DNA from: Candidatus Gastranaerophilales bacterium
GTDB lineage: Bacteria; Cyanobacteriota; Vampirovibrionia; Gastranaerophilales; Gastranaerophilaceae
Direction of reading: 5' to 3'
Assembly (NCBI GenBank): GCA_016280955.1
Contig: JAEEHV010000034.1
Coordinates: forward strand, 1-33,156
DNA: 33,156 nt
Part shown: positions 1 to 7,141 of the stretch, piece after piece
Position numbering within the stretch: position 1 is the stretch's first letter
Layout: each line of letters begins with the position of its first letter
The notes under the pieces: model-generated
Databases searched by the model: none
What the model was told of the DNA's origin: nothing
What the model saw: the letters and a program-made list of their open reading frames with translations, nothing else
Position numbers and translations under genes: made by a program

Positions 1-915
1 AAAGTACTTGTCGTAGTTCAAGCCACGCTTGTCGCAAGGCACACGGTAGAAGTTGCCCAGGTCAATCGCATGGGCACATTCTTCGTTGGTGAGGAGCGTT
101 TCGTACATCTTTTCGCCGTGACGGATACCGATGACCTTGATAGCATTCTTGTCGCCACCGAAAAGTTCGCACACAGCTTCAGCCTGAGTTTGGATAGTGC
201 AAGCCGGAGCCTTCTGCACCAGGATATCGCCCGAAACACCGTTTTCGAAAGCGAACAGCACCAAGTCCACCGCTTCGTCGAGGCTCATGATAAAGCGCGT
301 CATGGAGCCTTCAGTAATCGTAATCGGCTGACCGGCACGAATCTGGTCGATCCACAGCGGAATCACAGAACCGCGGCTGCACATCACGTTGCCGTAACGC
401 GTGCAGCAAATCTTCGTCTTGTCCGGACTCACCGTGCGGGACTTAGCCACGATGACCTTTTCCATCATAGCCTTGCTCGTGCCCATCGCATTCACCGGAT
501 AAGCGGCCTTGTCCGTACTCAGGCAAACCACATTCTTGACGCCTTCTTCGATAGCGGCGGTCAGCACGTTGTCCGTACCGAACACGTTGGTCTTGACAGC
601 TTCGAGCGGGAAAAATTCGCAACTCGGCACCTGCTTGAGGGCAGCCGCATGGAAAATGTAGTCCACTCCGTGCATCGCATTCTTGACACTCTGGAGGTCG
701 CGCACATCGCCGATGTAGAACTTAATCTTGTCGGCGGCTTCCGGCATCTTGGCCTGGAATTCATGGCGCATGTCGTCCTGCTTTTTCTCGTCGCGGCTGA
801 AAATACGAATTTCGCCAATATCGGTCTGGAGGAAGCGGTTGAGCACAGCATTGCCGAAACTACCCGTACCGCCGGTAATCAAGAGAGTCTTGCCACAGAA
901 AATAGAATTTGACAT
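1..915 (-). CDS. fnlA: UDP-GlcNAc 4,6-dehydratase, FnlA/CapE/WbjB type (C-terminus outside window)
   Basis: A short-chain dehydrogenase that in its family converts UDP-GlcNAc to the 4-keto-6-deoxy-L-arabino intermediate, the first step to UDP-L-FucNAc (cytoplasmic). Reading from ATG at 915 gives 305 codons with no stop before the window edge; the family is usually about 340-350 residues, so the last ~40 are missing. Visible: Rossmann GGTGSFG at 15-21, SRDEKKQDDMR at 40-50, HAAALKQVPSCE near 89-100, STDKA at 133-137, and MGTSK at 144-148, where Met replaces the usual SDR Tyr as in this subfamily. This distinguishes it from PseB/FlaA1. AAGGA precedes the ATG. Codons are G/C-ending, unlike the AT-rich genes to its right. 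Partners fnlB and fnlC, if present, would lie left of position 1. A truncated second copy lies inverted at 18458. Family sure; exact product inferred. Confidence 0.9.
   Translation of the reverse strand, partial: MSNSIFCGKTLLITGGTGSFGNAVLNRFLQTDIGEIRIFSRDEKKQDDMRHEFQAKMPEAADKIKFYIGDVRDLQSVKNAMHGVDYIFHAAALKQVPSCEFFPLEAVKTNVFGTDNVLTAAIEEGVKNVVCLSTDKAAYPVNAMGTSKAMMEKVIVAKSRTVSPDKTKICCTRYGNVMCSRGSVIPLWIDQIRAGQPITITEGSMTRFIMSLDEAVDLVLFAFENGVSGDILVQKAPACTIQTQAEAVCELFGGDKNAIKVIGIRHGEKMYETLLTNEECAHAIDLGNFYRVPCDKRGLNYDKYF
526..915 (-). repeat. Inverted repeat arm 1: fnlA 5' part
   Basis: The first 130 codons of this gene recur in opposite orientation at 18458-18841. From codon 9 onward the proteins are nearly identical (one Glu/Asp change seen). 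The DNA differs mainly at third positions but has exact stretches of roughly 59 and 44 bp. The arms enclose cluster A, about 17.5 kb. Confidence 0.9.
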
Positions 916-1247
916 AAAAAGTCCTTTTTTATTGTTTTTGCAAGTAAAATGTAGTAAAAATAAGAGGACTTTTGGGGTGAATGTTCAAATTTAGAAAAGA
1001 CAAATGATGAATTTATGCGAGAATTGTCTGCCTTATCCACCCGAATTCGTTCCAGAGTTTCCTTGATGATTCTGTTACCAAAATCGGGAACGTTGTTGGA
1101 GAGGCTAATCATAATATACTTATTTTTGCTGAAAATCGGAATGACGGAACTCGTGCCTCCACTTTTGCATCTCAATATTCAAGAATCGGCCGGAATCGGT
1201 GGTAATAAAAATGTCGAGAACAACCTTCTTGCTTTTGGAGTAGAACT
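916..1247. other. Intergenic region without a recognisable gene
   Basis: No convincing gene. The first ~75 bases hold the fnlA ribosome binding site and a candidate promoter. The rest has short open frames on both strands (a minus frame 879-1175 and a plus frame 1015-1341) without start signals or a family I recognise. They may be decayed coding sequence, since the next stretch is a clear gene remnant. Confidence 0.5.
960..988 (-). promoter_or_regulatory. Candidate sigma70-type promoter for fnlA
   Basis: On the minus strand TTGAAC (988-983) is followed after 17 bases by TCTTAT (965-960). Each box matches 4 of 6 consensus bases. The predicted start near 953 gives a leader of about 38 bases carrying the AAGGA site. 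Only a pattern match. Confidence 0.35.
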
Positions 1248-1487
1248 TTGCAAATTTTGCAAACAACCGTTTGCAAAATTACTGATCCGATTATGTTCGG
1301 GCTCGTTTTCAGCAACAAACACATCGCACAGCCATTCATAGGACACTTACTAGGCATCATTTTCTTGTGTCCCATGGACATTTTTGGACGAGGATTCCCC
1401 ATTTACCATTTCGAAAATAGAGCCCAAGAGGATTATTGCAAAGCGCAGAGCACAACGACGATGTCGTCAATGACATCACTTACTTAA
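1248..1487 (+). pseudogene. Remnant of Rpn / PD-(D/E)XK nuclease family transposase
   Basis: The reading frame contains two pieces typical of Rpn (recombination-promoting nuclease / PD-(D/E)XK transposase-like) proteins: an N-terminal block DPIMFGLVFSNKHIAQPF (about 1284-1337), and directly after it a mid-domain block CPMDIFGRGFPIYHFENR (about 1371-1424). In intact members I recall these two blocks are separated by roughly 50-80 residues including the nuclease core, so an internal deletion is likely. The frame then degenerates; a different frame continues as NDDVVNDITYLNDLL, possibly a frameshifted tail. No good start or ribosome site. Known Rpn proteins are about 250-310 residues; this is 79. 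Family assignment is from remembered motif shape. It marks past mobile-element activity beside the cluster. Confidence 0.6.
1253..1280. repeat. Perfect 12-bp inverted repeat, 4-base loop
   Basis: AATTTTGCAAAC (1253-1264), loop AACC, GTTTGCAAAATT (1269-1280). It sits just before the recognisable part of the Rpn remnant. No T-run follows on either strand, so it is not an ordinary terminator. It could be an operator, a mobile-element end or chance. Confidence 0.6.
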
Positions 1488-1497
1488 ACGACCTTTT

Positions 1498-1523
1498 AAG
1501 CCTGGCATCTGTCAGGCTTTTTT
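1498..1523 (+). terminator. Rho-independent terminator upstream of cluster A
   Basis: Stem AAGCCTG (1498-1504), 8-base loop, CAGGCTT (1513-1519), running into six T (1518-1523). It would stop rightward transcription from the Rpn-remnant side and isolate the cluster A promoter region. Confidence 0.7.
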
Positions 1524-1567
1524 CATATATAAATTTACCATTTTAACGGCTTCATATTCCCCTCCCC

Positions 1568-1594
1568 TACCGCAACTACCCTGAGGTTGCGGTA
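1568..1594 (+). promoter_or_regulatory. Leader hairpin 1, GCGGTA-containing
   Basis: TACCGCAAC (1568-1576), 9-base loop, GTTGCGGTA (1586-1594): a perfect 9-bp stem with no T-run after it. It lies in the presumed 5' leader of the cluster A operon. The 3' arm reads TTGCGGTAAGTGTC, which partly resembles the GGCGGTAG core of the ops element used by RfaH-type NusG paralogues on long polysaccharide operons. The hairpin is seen; its role is inference. Confidence 0.45.
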
Positions 1595-1608
1595 AGTGTC
1601 TAACATCA

Positions 1609-1635
1609 TCAAAAGCATTTTTTCAAAGCTTTTGA
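1609..1635 (+). promoter_or_regulatory. Leader hairpin 2, possible attenuator
   Basis: TCAAAAGC (1609-1616), 11-base loop, GCTTTTGA (1628-1635), an 8-bp stem. It is followed by a T-rich stretch (1642-1662, containing a run of five T and then a run of seven T) before the first gene. With hairpin 1 it forms a tandem pair 66 bases ahead of the first start codon. The AT-rich stem is weak. Confidence 0.35.
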
Positions 1636-1701
1636 GAGGACCTTTTTACCCTTCGTTTTTTTGATTCTACAGACTTTTAAGAGTTTTAATGGAGCATTTC
1701 T

Positions 1702-2460
1702 ATGGATTTAGGCTTGAATAATAAATTGGTTCTTGTTGTTGGAGCAAGCAAGGGTATTGGACGCGGAATTGTAAAAGGGTTTGCAGAAGAGCATTGCCGT
1801 ATTGTTGCAATAGCCCGTTCTGAAGATTTGTTGAAAGAAACAGGAAAAGAAGCTTGTGATGCTGGAGCTGCAGAATATCATTATGAAGTCGCCGATATTA
1901 TGGAGTGCAACACCCAAGAATTGGCTCATCGACTTATAGATAAATATGGCGCTTTTGATGTGGTCGTCCACAATGTTGGTACATCCCTTGTTTCGCGAAA
2001 TCATTTAGGCCCTGCAGAAGACTGGTTTCATGCATTGAAACTCAATGCCGTGGCAGCAATTGATATGAATAGTGTTCTGATTCCTCCAATGATTGAACGA
2101 AAAAGCGGTCGTGTTATACACATCAGTTCCATTTCTGCTAAAATGCTTCGTGGAAATCCTTTGTACGCCTCATCGAAGGAATTCCTTTGTGCATATGTGA
2201 CTACGGTTGGCAGACAATTGGCTCCTACTGGTGTTTTGCTGTGCTCTGTTATGCCTGGAGCTGTTGCATTCGAAGGGTCTTATTGGGACAAATTTGTAAA
2301 AGAAGGTCATCCAAGAGTCCACGAATTCTTAAGCCAACATCAAGCTGTAAATCGTTTTGGAACGCCAGAAGAAATTGCGAACGTAGTCCTTTTTATGGCA
2401 AGCAGCAAGTCTTCCTTTATGCAAGCTACAAATATTCCTGTTGATGGCGCAAACATGTAG
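1702..2460 (+). CDS. SDR family oxidoreductase (first gene of cluster A)
   Basis: A classical 252-residue short-chain dehydrogenase/reductase of the 3-oxoacyl-ACP-reductase-like type. The cofactor motif GASKGIG is at 14-20, NVG at 91-93, the catalytic Ser in SSIS near 142-145 and YASSK at 155-159. Length is normal for the family. GGAG seven bases before the ATG fixes the start. It is followed after 9 bases by the sugar transferase and belongs to one long operon. Its substrate cannot be read from sequence. Because an IspD-like enzyme lies in the same operon, it may be a keto-sugar-phosphate reductase: in Haemophilus Bcs1/Acs1, IspD-like and SDR domains are fused to make CDP-ribitol. That link is inference. 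Confidence 0.9.
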   Translation: MDLGLNNKLVLVVGASKGIGRGIVKGFAEEHCRIVAIARSEDLLKETGKEACDAGAAEYHYEVADIMECNTQELAHRLIDKYGAFDVVVHNVGTSLVSRNHLGPAEDWFHALKLNAVAAIDMNSVLIPPMIERKSGRVIHISSISAKMLRGNPLYASSKEFLCAYVTTVGRQLAPTGVLLCSVMPGAVAFEGSYWDKFVKEGHPRVHEFLSQHQAVNRFGTPEEIANVVLFMASSKSSFMQATNIPVDGANM

Positions 2461-2469
2461 GGTTTAAGA

Positions 2470-3135
2470 ATGAAGAGAGCGTTCGATTTTACCGCAAGTT
2501 TAATTGGCTTTATACTCCTAAGTCCCATTTTCTTAATTCTTTCCATTATCATTGTCGCGGACTCTAAAGGCGGCATCTTCTTTCGCGGCGTAAGAGTTGG
2601 GCTGCATGGCAAGGATTTTAGAATATTCAAGTTTAGGTCTATGAAACCTGACTGTGAAGGTAAAGGAAAATGGAATGTTGGCGATAAAGACGACAGAATT
2701 ACCAAGGTTGGTCATTTCCTTCGCAAAACGAAACTCGATGAATTGCCTCAATTACTCAATGTTATTAAGGGCGACATGAGCTTGGTTGGTCCTCGTCCAG
2801 AACTTAGGTATTACATTGACATGTATACCGAAAGAGAAAAGCCAATATTGGATTTAAAACCGGGCATTACCGATTGGGCTTCAATGGTCAATATTGAACA
2901 GTTTAAAGGATTTACGGAAGCCTCTGATCCTGACAAATACTATTTGGAAACCGTAAGGCCACTAAAGCTTAAATTGCAACTTTATTACAGAAACAATCAC
3001 AGCTTTTTTGGGGATATCAAATGTGTTTTGTGGACTGTGTATAAAGTCATTACACATTCAAAAAAGCTTCCAAAAGATGTTCAAAAAATCGTTGACGAAC
3101 ACAAGTTGGAACTTTCTAAGAACGTTAAGGCGTAA
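2470..3135 (+). CDS. Initiating sugar transferase (monotopic phosphoglycosyl transferase)
   Basis: A bacterial sugar transferase that in its family moves a sugar-1-phosphate from a UDP-sugar to undecaprenyl phosphate and so starts a repeat unit at the inner membrane. At 221 residues it is the short form, without the extra N-terminal membrane domain of WbaP/WcaJ. Visible: one hydrophobic N-terminal segment (about 9-30, the re-entrant helix region), KFRSM at 54-58, the catalytic Asp-Glu dyad D90-E91 in TKLDELPQLLNVIKGDMS, and GPRPE at 107-111. It is the only initiating transferase in the window, so cluster A can start its own repeat unit while cluster B would need one from elsewhere. The sugar is unknown. 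Confidence 0.93.
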   Translation: MKRAFDFTASLIGFILLSPIFLILSIIIVADSKGGIFFRGVRVGLHGKDFRIFKFRSMKPDCEGKGKWNVGDKDDRITKVGHFLRKTKLDELPQLLNVIKGDMSLVGPRPELRYYIDMYTEREKPILDLKPGITDWASMVNIEQFKGFTEASDPDKYYLETVRPLKLKLQLYYRNNHSFFGDIKCVLWTVYKVITHSKKLPKDVQKIVDEHKLELSKNVKA

Positions 3136-3144
3136 GAGGATTAA

Positions 3145-4167
3145 ATGGGACATTGGACTAGTGAACAGTTGGCATGGTTAATTCGTAGGCATGGTATTGA
3201 GATGACCCATCTTTCGGGTGGTAGCCACATCGGTGCCATTTTGTCCGTTGCCGATATTATGGCGGTTTTGTATGCCGATGTTTTGAATTACAAAGCTGAT
3301 GAACCTAAGTGGGCTGGTCGCGACAGATTTATCCTCTCTAAAGGTCATGCTGGTGCTAGCGTTTATGCGGCTCTCGCAGAAGAAGGATTCTTCCCAGTAG
3401 AAGAACTCAAAACGCATTATCAGAATGGTAGCCGTTTGTCGGGACATGTATCCCACCATCTTCCGGGTGTCGATTTTTCGACAGGTTCTCTTGGGCATGG
3501 CTTGTCGGCTGCTTGTGGTATGGCTTATGCAGCAAAAAAAGACCATGACGACTCTCATCGTGTATTCGTTGTTCTTGGCGATGGTGAATGCAACGAAGGC
3601 TCTGTTTGGGAGGCCGCACTTTTTGCAAATCATTTCCGTCTGAACAACCTTATTGCAATCGTCGATCACAACCGTATGCAAAGCCTTGATTTCTCTGAAA
3701 ACACCCTAGAACTCGAAGATTTTGCAACTAAGTGGAAGGCTTTCGGTTGGAATGTCATCGAGATTGACGGCAACAATCACGCAGAACTTAAGTCAGCTTT
3801 CAAAAAAGCAGAAGAATACAGAAATACGGAACCGCATAAGCCTACAGTAATTATCGCAGATACGGTTAAGGGATGCGGAGTATCCTTTATGCAGAACGAT
3901 ATTCTTTGGCATTACAGATTCCCCCATAACGGATGGGAATATGATGGTGCGGTAAACGAGCTGCACAACGCAAGGCCTGCAGGCGTTGAAGACCCATATA
4001 CACCTAATGGAATTCAAAATCCTGTAAAGCCTCAAAGCACAGATGATATTGGACATGACCATACCTTCACAAGTACATGGAATACCTCGTATCCTGAAAC
4101 GATGCGTAGGGTAACTGCAAAATCGGGAACAAAAGAACCTGTTCATTGCGTAGTGGAGGAAAATTAA
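3145..4167 (+). CDS. Transketolase-like protein, N-terminal (TPP-binding) subunit
   Basis: The N-terminal half of a split transketolase. It binds thiamine diphosphate and works with the next gene to move a two-carbon ketol unit between sugar phosphates. Visible: SGGSHIG near 24-30, KGHAG at 66-70, GSLGHGLS near 114-121, and the TPP/Mg motif GDGECNEGS from 145 followed by NNLIAIVDHN. It has 340 residues against roughly 270-285 for typical split N-subunits; about 60 residues of polar, Thr/Pro-rich tail (from ~280) are extra. An AGAGGA site precedes the ATG. It is separated by one base from the C-subunit gene. A transketolase inside a polysaccharide operon suggests a dedicated supply of a pentulose phosphate or addition of a two-carbon branch to a sugar; both are inferences. 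Confidence 0.92.
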   Translation: MGHWTSEQLAWLIRRHGIEMTHLSGGSHIGAILSVADIMAVLYADVLNYKADEPKWAGRDRFILSKGHAGASVYAALAEEGFFPVEELKTHYQNGSRLSGHVSHHLPGVDFSTGSLGHGLSAACGMAYAAKKDHDDSHRVFVVLGDGECNEGSVWEAALFANHFRLNNLIAIVDHNRMQSLDFSENTLELEDFATKWKAFGWNVIEIDGNNHAELKSAFKKAEEYRNTEPHKPTVIIADTVKGCGVSFMQNDILWHYRFPHNGWEYDGAVNELHNARPAGVEDPYTPNGIQNPVKPQSTDDIGHDHTFTSTWNTSYPETMRRVTAKSGTKEPVHCVVEEN

Positions 4168-4168
4168 A

Positions 4169-5095
4169 ATGAGAGATACTTTTGTCAAGACTCTTGTTGA
4201 ACTAGCCAAGATCGACAAGAACATAGAGCTTGTTACGGGTGATTTGGGCTTTGGTGTATTGAAACCGTTTTGGGAACAATGCCCAAACCAATTTACAAAT
4301 GCCGGCATCGCTGAACAGAATATGACGTCTGTGGCTGCTGGCATGGCACTGGAAGGCAAGACCGTGTTTACCTATAGTATCGGAAATTTCCCGACGCTAC
4401 GTTGCCTTGAACAAATCCGAAACGACTGCGCTTACCATAAGGCTAATGTAAAAGTGGTTTGTATCGGTGGCGGCTTTGTTTATGGCTCGCTTGGGATGAG
4501 CCATCAGGCTACAGAAGACTTGGCGATACTCCGAGCATTACCCGATGTAGTTGTTATGGCTCCTGCCGATCTCGTTGAAGCCGAAGAATGCACGAAGGCT
4601 TTGGCAAAATATAAGGGGACTGCTTACTTGCGCCTCGGTCGTGGTGGCGAAAAACGCATCCATGACAAAATTGGAAATTTTGAAATTGGCAAGGCTATAA
4701 AGGTCCATGACGGTGAAAAAATTGCGGTATTCAGCACAGGTGCTATTTTTGAAGAAGTAACTGCCGCATACGAAGAACTCAAAAAGCAGGGGTATAATCC
4801 TGCGGTCTATACATTCCCGACTGTAAAGCCGATTGACAAAGAAATTATTGAAAAAGTCAGCCAGGAGTTCGATCTTGTTGTATCTGTGGAAGAACACAAT
4901 GTTGTCGGTGGTTTCGGAAGTGCAGTTGCCGAAGTCATGGCTGAAATGAAAAATAAGAAAGCAAAGCTGTTGAGAATCGGTCTGAATGATGAATACAGCA
5001 TCCGCGTAGGCAATCAGAAGTATCTGCGTCAGCAGTATGGAATGGATAGCAATAGTATCGTGGAAAAGATTCTTAAGGAACCAACAAATGTGTAA
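4169..5095 (+). CDS. Transketolase-like protein, C-terminal subunit
   Basis: The partner of the preceding gene, carrying the pyrimidine-binding and C-terminal transketolase domains (308 residues, normal for split C-subunits). Visible: NAGIAEQNMTSVAAGMA near 45-61 with the conserved Glu for TPP activation, YGSLGMSHQATEDLAILRA around 109-127, and a C-terminal domain ending near GLNDEYSIRVG. A strong GGAGGA site (4155-4160) precedes the ATG. Its end overlaps the next gene by 8 bases. The two subunits should assemble into one cytoplasmic enzyme. DXP-synthase-like or pyruvate-dehydrogenase-E1-like activity cannot be excluded, but the paired layout and motifs best fit transketolase. Confidence 0.92.
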   Translation: MRDTFVKTLVELAKIDKNIELVTGDLGFGVLKPFWEQCPNQFTNAGIAEQNMTSVAAGMALEGKTVFTYSIGNFPTLRCLEQIRNDCAYHKANVKVVCIGGGFVYGSLGMSHQATEDLAILRALPDVVVMAPADLVEAEECTKALAKYKGTAYLRLGRGGEKRIHDKIGNFEIGKAIKVHDGEKIAVFSTGAIFEEVTAAYEELKKQGYNPAVYTFPTVKPIDKEIIEKVSQEFDLVVSVEEHNVVGGFGSAVAEVMAEMKNKKAKLLRIGLNDEYSIRVGNQKYLRQQYGMDSNSIVEKILKEPTNV

Positions 5096-6224
5096 GATTT
5101 TAATAACAGCAACAAATGCTAATGTGTACCATTTTTTAGTTCCTCATATTGAAAATTTTATTCTTCATGGTCATAGTGTTGATTTGGCGTGTACAAATTT
5201 AGAGGGCTATGATCAGTTGTTAAAAAATAGAATTAAAAAACTGAATGTTAATTTAATTTATGTTAGATTAAAAAGAAATCCTTTTAAATTTTCCAATATC
5301 ATTGGAATTAAGGATCTAAAAAAAATTATTGATGGAAAAAAATATGATGTTATATGGACCAATGAACCCGTGATGAGCATCGCCACAAGATTAGCCGCTA
5401 TTAAGGCTAGAAAAAAAGGAACAAAAGTAGTCTATATGGCTCATGGATTCCATTTTTTCAATGGGGCTCCTCTTGTCAATTGGTTGGTGTATTATCCCAT
5501 TGAACGCTTTATGTCTAAGTTTGCTGACTCTCTTATTACAATTAATAAAGAAGATTTCGAAAGAGGAAAAAATTTTTCGTTTAAGAACGTGCATTATGTT
5601 CATGGTGTAGGGCTAAATACAAAAAAGTTTAGAGAAGTATCCGTAAATCGTGGTGAAAAGAGGGCTGAAATTGGGGTGCCGTTAGAAAACATGATGTTAT
5701 TCTCTGTTGGAGAATTGGGTAGTCGTAAAAATCATGAAATAGTCATAGATGCTTTAGGTAAAATAAAAGAAAGGAAATTGTCTTACGTTATTTGTGGAGA
5801 AGGTGTTCTAGAACATCACCTCAAAAAAAAATGTGAAATGTATGGAATTTTAGATAATGTTAAGTTCTTGGGATATCGGCGTGATGTTGCTGAACTTTGT
5901 AAAGTTGCTGATATTTACGTATTTCCCTCTCAACGTGAAGGTCTTGGCATTGGCGCATTAGAAGGAATGGCTTCTGGTTTACCACTAATATCATCTTATG
6001 TAAACGGAATACGTGATTACACGGAAAATTATAAAACGGGTTTTACTGTTAAACCTCATGACGTAAATGGATTTATAAAAGCAATAAAAGAAATGTGTGA
6101 CGATAAGATTTTTAGGGAAAAATGTGGAAAATACAATATGGAGATTGCAAAAAAATTTGATATATGTAATACAAAAAAAGAAATATCTGACGTTTTATTA
6201 GATGTTGTTTCTAAAGGAAAATGA
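5088..6224 (+). CDS. Glycosyltransferase, GT4-like
   Basis: A GT-B fold glycosyltransferase of 378 residues, presumably adding one sugar to the lipid-linked repeat unit on the cytoplasmic face. I use the ATG at 5088 (protein begins MCKILITATNANVYHF): AAGGA at 5075-5079 is correctly spaced, and an upstream in-frame start would lie inside the transketolase gene. Visible: an N-terminal Rossmann half with MAHGFHFFNGAP, a loop FSVGELGSRKNHE that opens the C-terminal domain, and the GT4 donor-site signature PSQREGLGIGALEGMASGLP. Base composition turns strongly AT-rich here compared with the four genes upstream, which suggests a mosaic operon. Donor and acceptor are unknown. Confidence 0.88.
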   Translation: MCKILITATNANVYHFLVPHIENFILHGHSVDLACTNLEGYDQLLKNRIKKLNVNLIYVRLKRNPFKFSNIIGIKDLKKIIDGKKYDVIWTNEPVMSIATRLAAIKARKKGTKVVYMAHGFHFFNGAPLVNWLVYYPIERFMSKFADSLITINKEDFERGKNFSFKNVHYVHGVGLNTKKFREVSVNRGEKRAEIGVPLENMMLFSVGELGSRKNHEIVIDALGKIKERKLSYVICGEGVLEHHLKKKCEMYGILDNVKFLGYRRDVAELCKVADIYVFPSQREGLGIGALEGMASGLPLISSYVNGIRDYTENYKTGFTVKPHDVNGFIKAIKEMCDDKIFREKCGKYNMEIAKKFDICNTKKEISDVLLDVVSKGK

Positions 6225-6226
6225 GC

Positions 6227-7141
6227 ATGATGTCGTATAAAGAAAAGATGAATGATTCTCATTTTACCAGCGTTTTGAATGAGATTTCCAAGAACGATCT
6301 CTCTTTATTAAAGCAAACGCTTTTTAATGCATTTTTGGACATTCACAAAGTTTGCTTAAAAAATGACATAAAAATAATGCTTATCGGAGGAACTCTTCTT
6401 GGTGCAATAAGACATAATGGGTTTATTCCTTGGGACGATGATCTAGATTTAGCGATAAGCAGAAATGATTATGAAAAATTTAAAAAAAATTTTAAAGATT
6501 TATTTGGAGAGAAGTACGAACTAGTTGCTCCTAATTATAATGGATTAGCAAAAGCAAGATTCCCACAAATACTAATTCGAAATACTCGATGTATTTCTTT
6601 AGAGAATGCTAAACAAGGTATTCCTAAAGAAATAAAAATAGATTTATTCATTGTTGAAAATGTTCCAGAAAATAAAATACATCAATTTGTAAAAGGCTAT
6701 GTTTGCAATGTTTTAATGTTTATAGCAAGTGTTGTGCAAACTTATGAATGGAATAATGATGCTATCGAAAAATTTTTTTCTCAAACAAAAGATGGTTCAA
6801 TATTTTACAAACGTAGGCTAAGATTAGGAAAACTATTTTCTGTTATAAGCCTTTCAAAATGGTTTGATTTAGTTGACGAATTTGTTCAATACAAAAAAAA
6901 ATCTAACCTTTCTGGAATTCCAACAGGCAGAAAACATTATTTTGGAGAAATTTTACCTACTAATGTTTTTTTCCCAATAATAAAAGGGCAGTTTGAAAAT
7001 AGCGAAGTTTATATACCGAATGGTTTTGATGCGTATTTGAAAAATTTATATGGTGATTATATGAAAATTCCTCCCGTTGAAAAACGAGAAAAACATTTCA
7101 TTTTCGACATATGCTTTGATACGACAAAAGAGGGAAAATAA
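6227..7141 (+). CDS. LicD family phosphotransferase
   Basis: A LicD/fukutin-type nucleotidyltransferase-fold protein. Family members transfer phosphocholine or an alditol phosphate from a CDP-activated donor to a glycan. Visible: GGTLLGAIRH at 54-63 and the metal-binding PWDDDLD at 68-74, the hallmark of the family; 304 residues, usual length. AGGA at 6215-6218 fits the ATG at 6227 better than the in-frame ATG at 6221, which overlaps the previous stop. The stop shares one base with the next start (TAATG), so it is translationally coupled to an IspD-like cytidylyltransferase, the enzyme type that would make its CDP donor. No choline kinase or choline transporter is present, which argues against phosphocholine. 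Very AT-rich. Confidence 0.92.
   Translation: MMSYKEKMNDSHFTSVLNEISKNDLSLLKQTLFNAFLDIHKVCLKNDIKIMLIGGTLLGAIRHNGFIPWDDDLDLAISRNDYEKFKKNFKDLFGEKYELVAPNYNGLAKARFPQILIRNTRCISLENAKQGIPKEIKIDLFIVENVPENKIHQFVKGYVCNVLMFIASVVQTYEWNNDAIEKFFSQTKDGSIFYKRRLRLGKLFSVISLSKWFDLVDEFVQYKKKSNLSGIPTGRKHYFGEILPTNVFFPIIKGQFENSEVYIPNGFDAYLKNLYGDYMKIPPVEKREKHFIFDICFDTTKEGK

Noticed and set aside
70..912. Long plus-strand open frame opposite fnlA (280 codons)
   Set aside because: It is the antisense shadow of the FnlA-type gene, whose motifs and codon use fit the minus strand; the plus frame resembles no family.
915..975. Inverted AAAAGTCC / GGACTTTT that might hide the fnlA ribosome site in a hairpin
   Set aside because: The upstream arm lies inside the predicted promoter spacer and would not be transcribed from it, and the loop would be about 40 bases.
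879..1175. Minus-strand open frame of 98 codons, and a plus frame 1015-1341
   Set aside because: No ribosome site or family recognised, and the minus frame runs into fnlA. Possibly decayed sequence, not reported as a gene.
1661..1690. TTGATT ... TTTAAT as a promoter for the first gene of cluster A
   Set aside because: The start site would fall at the ribosome site or later, leaving no usable leader.
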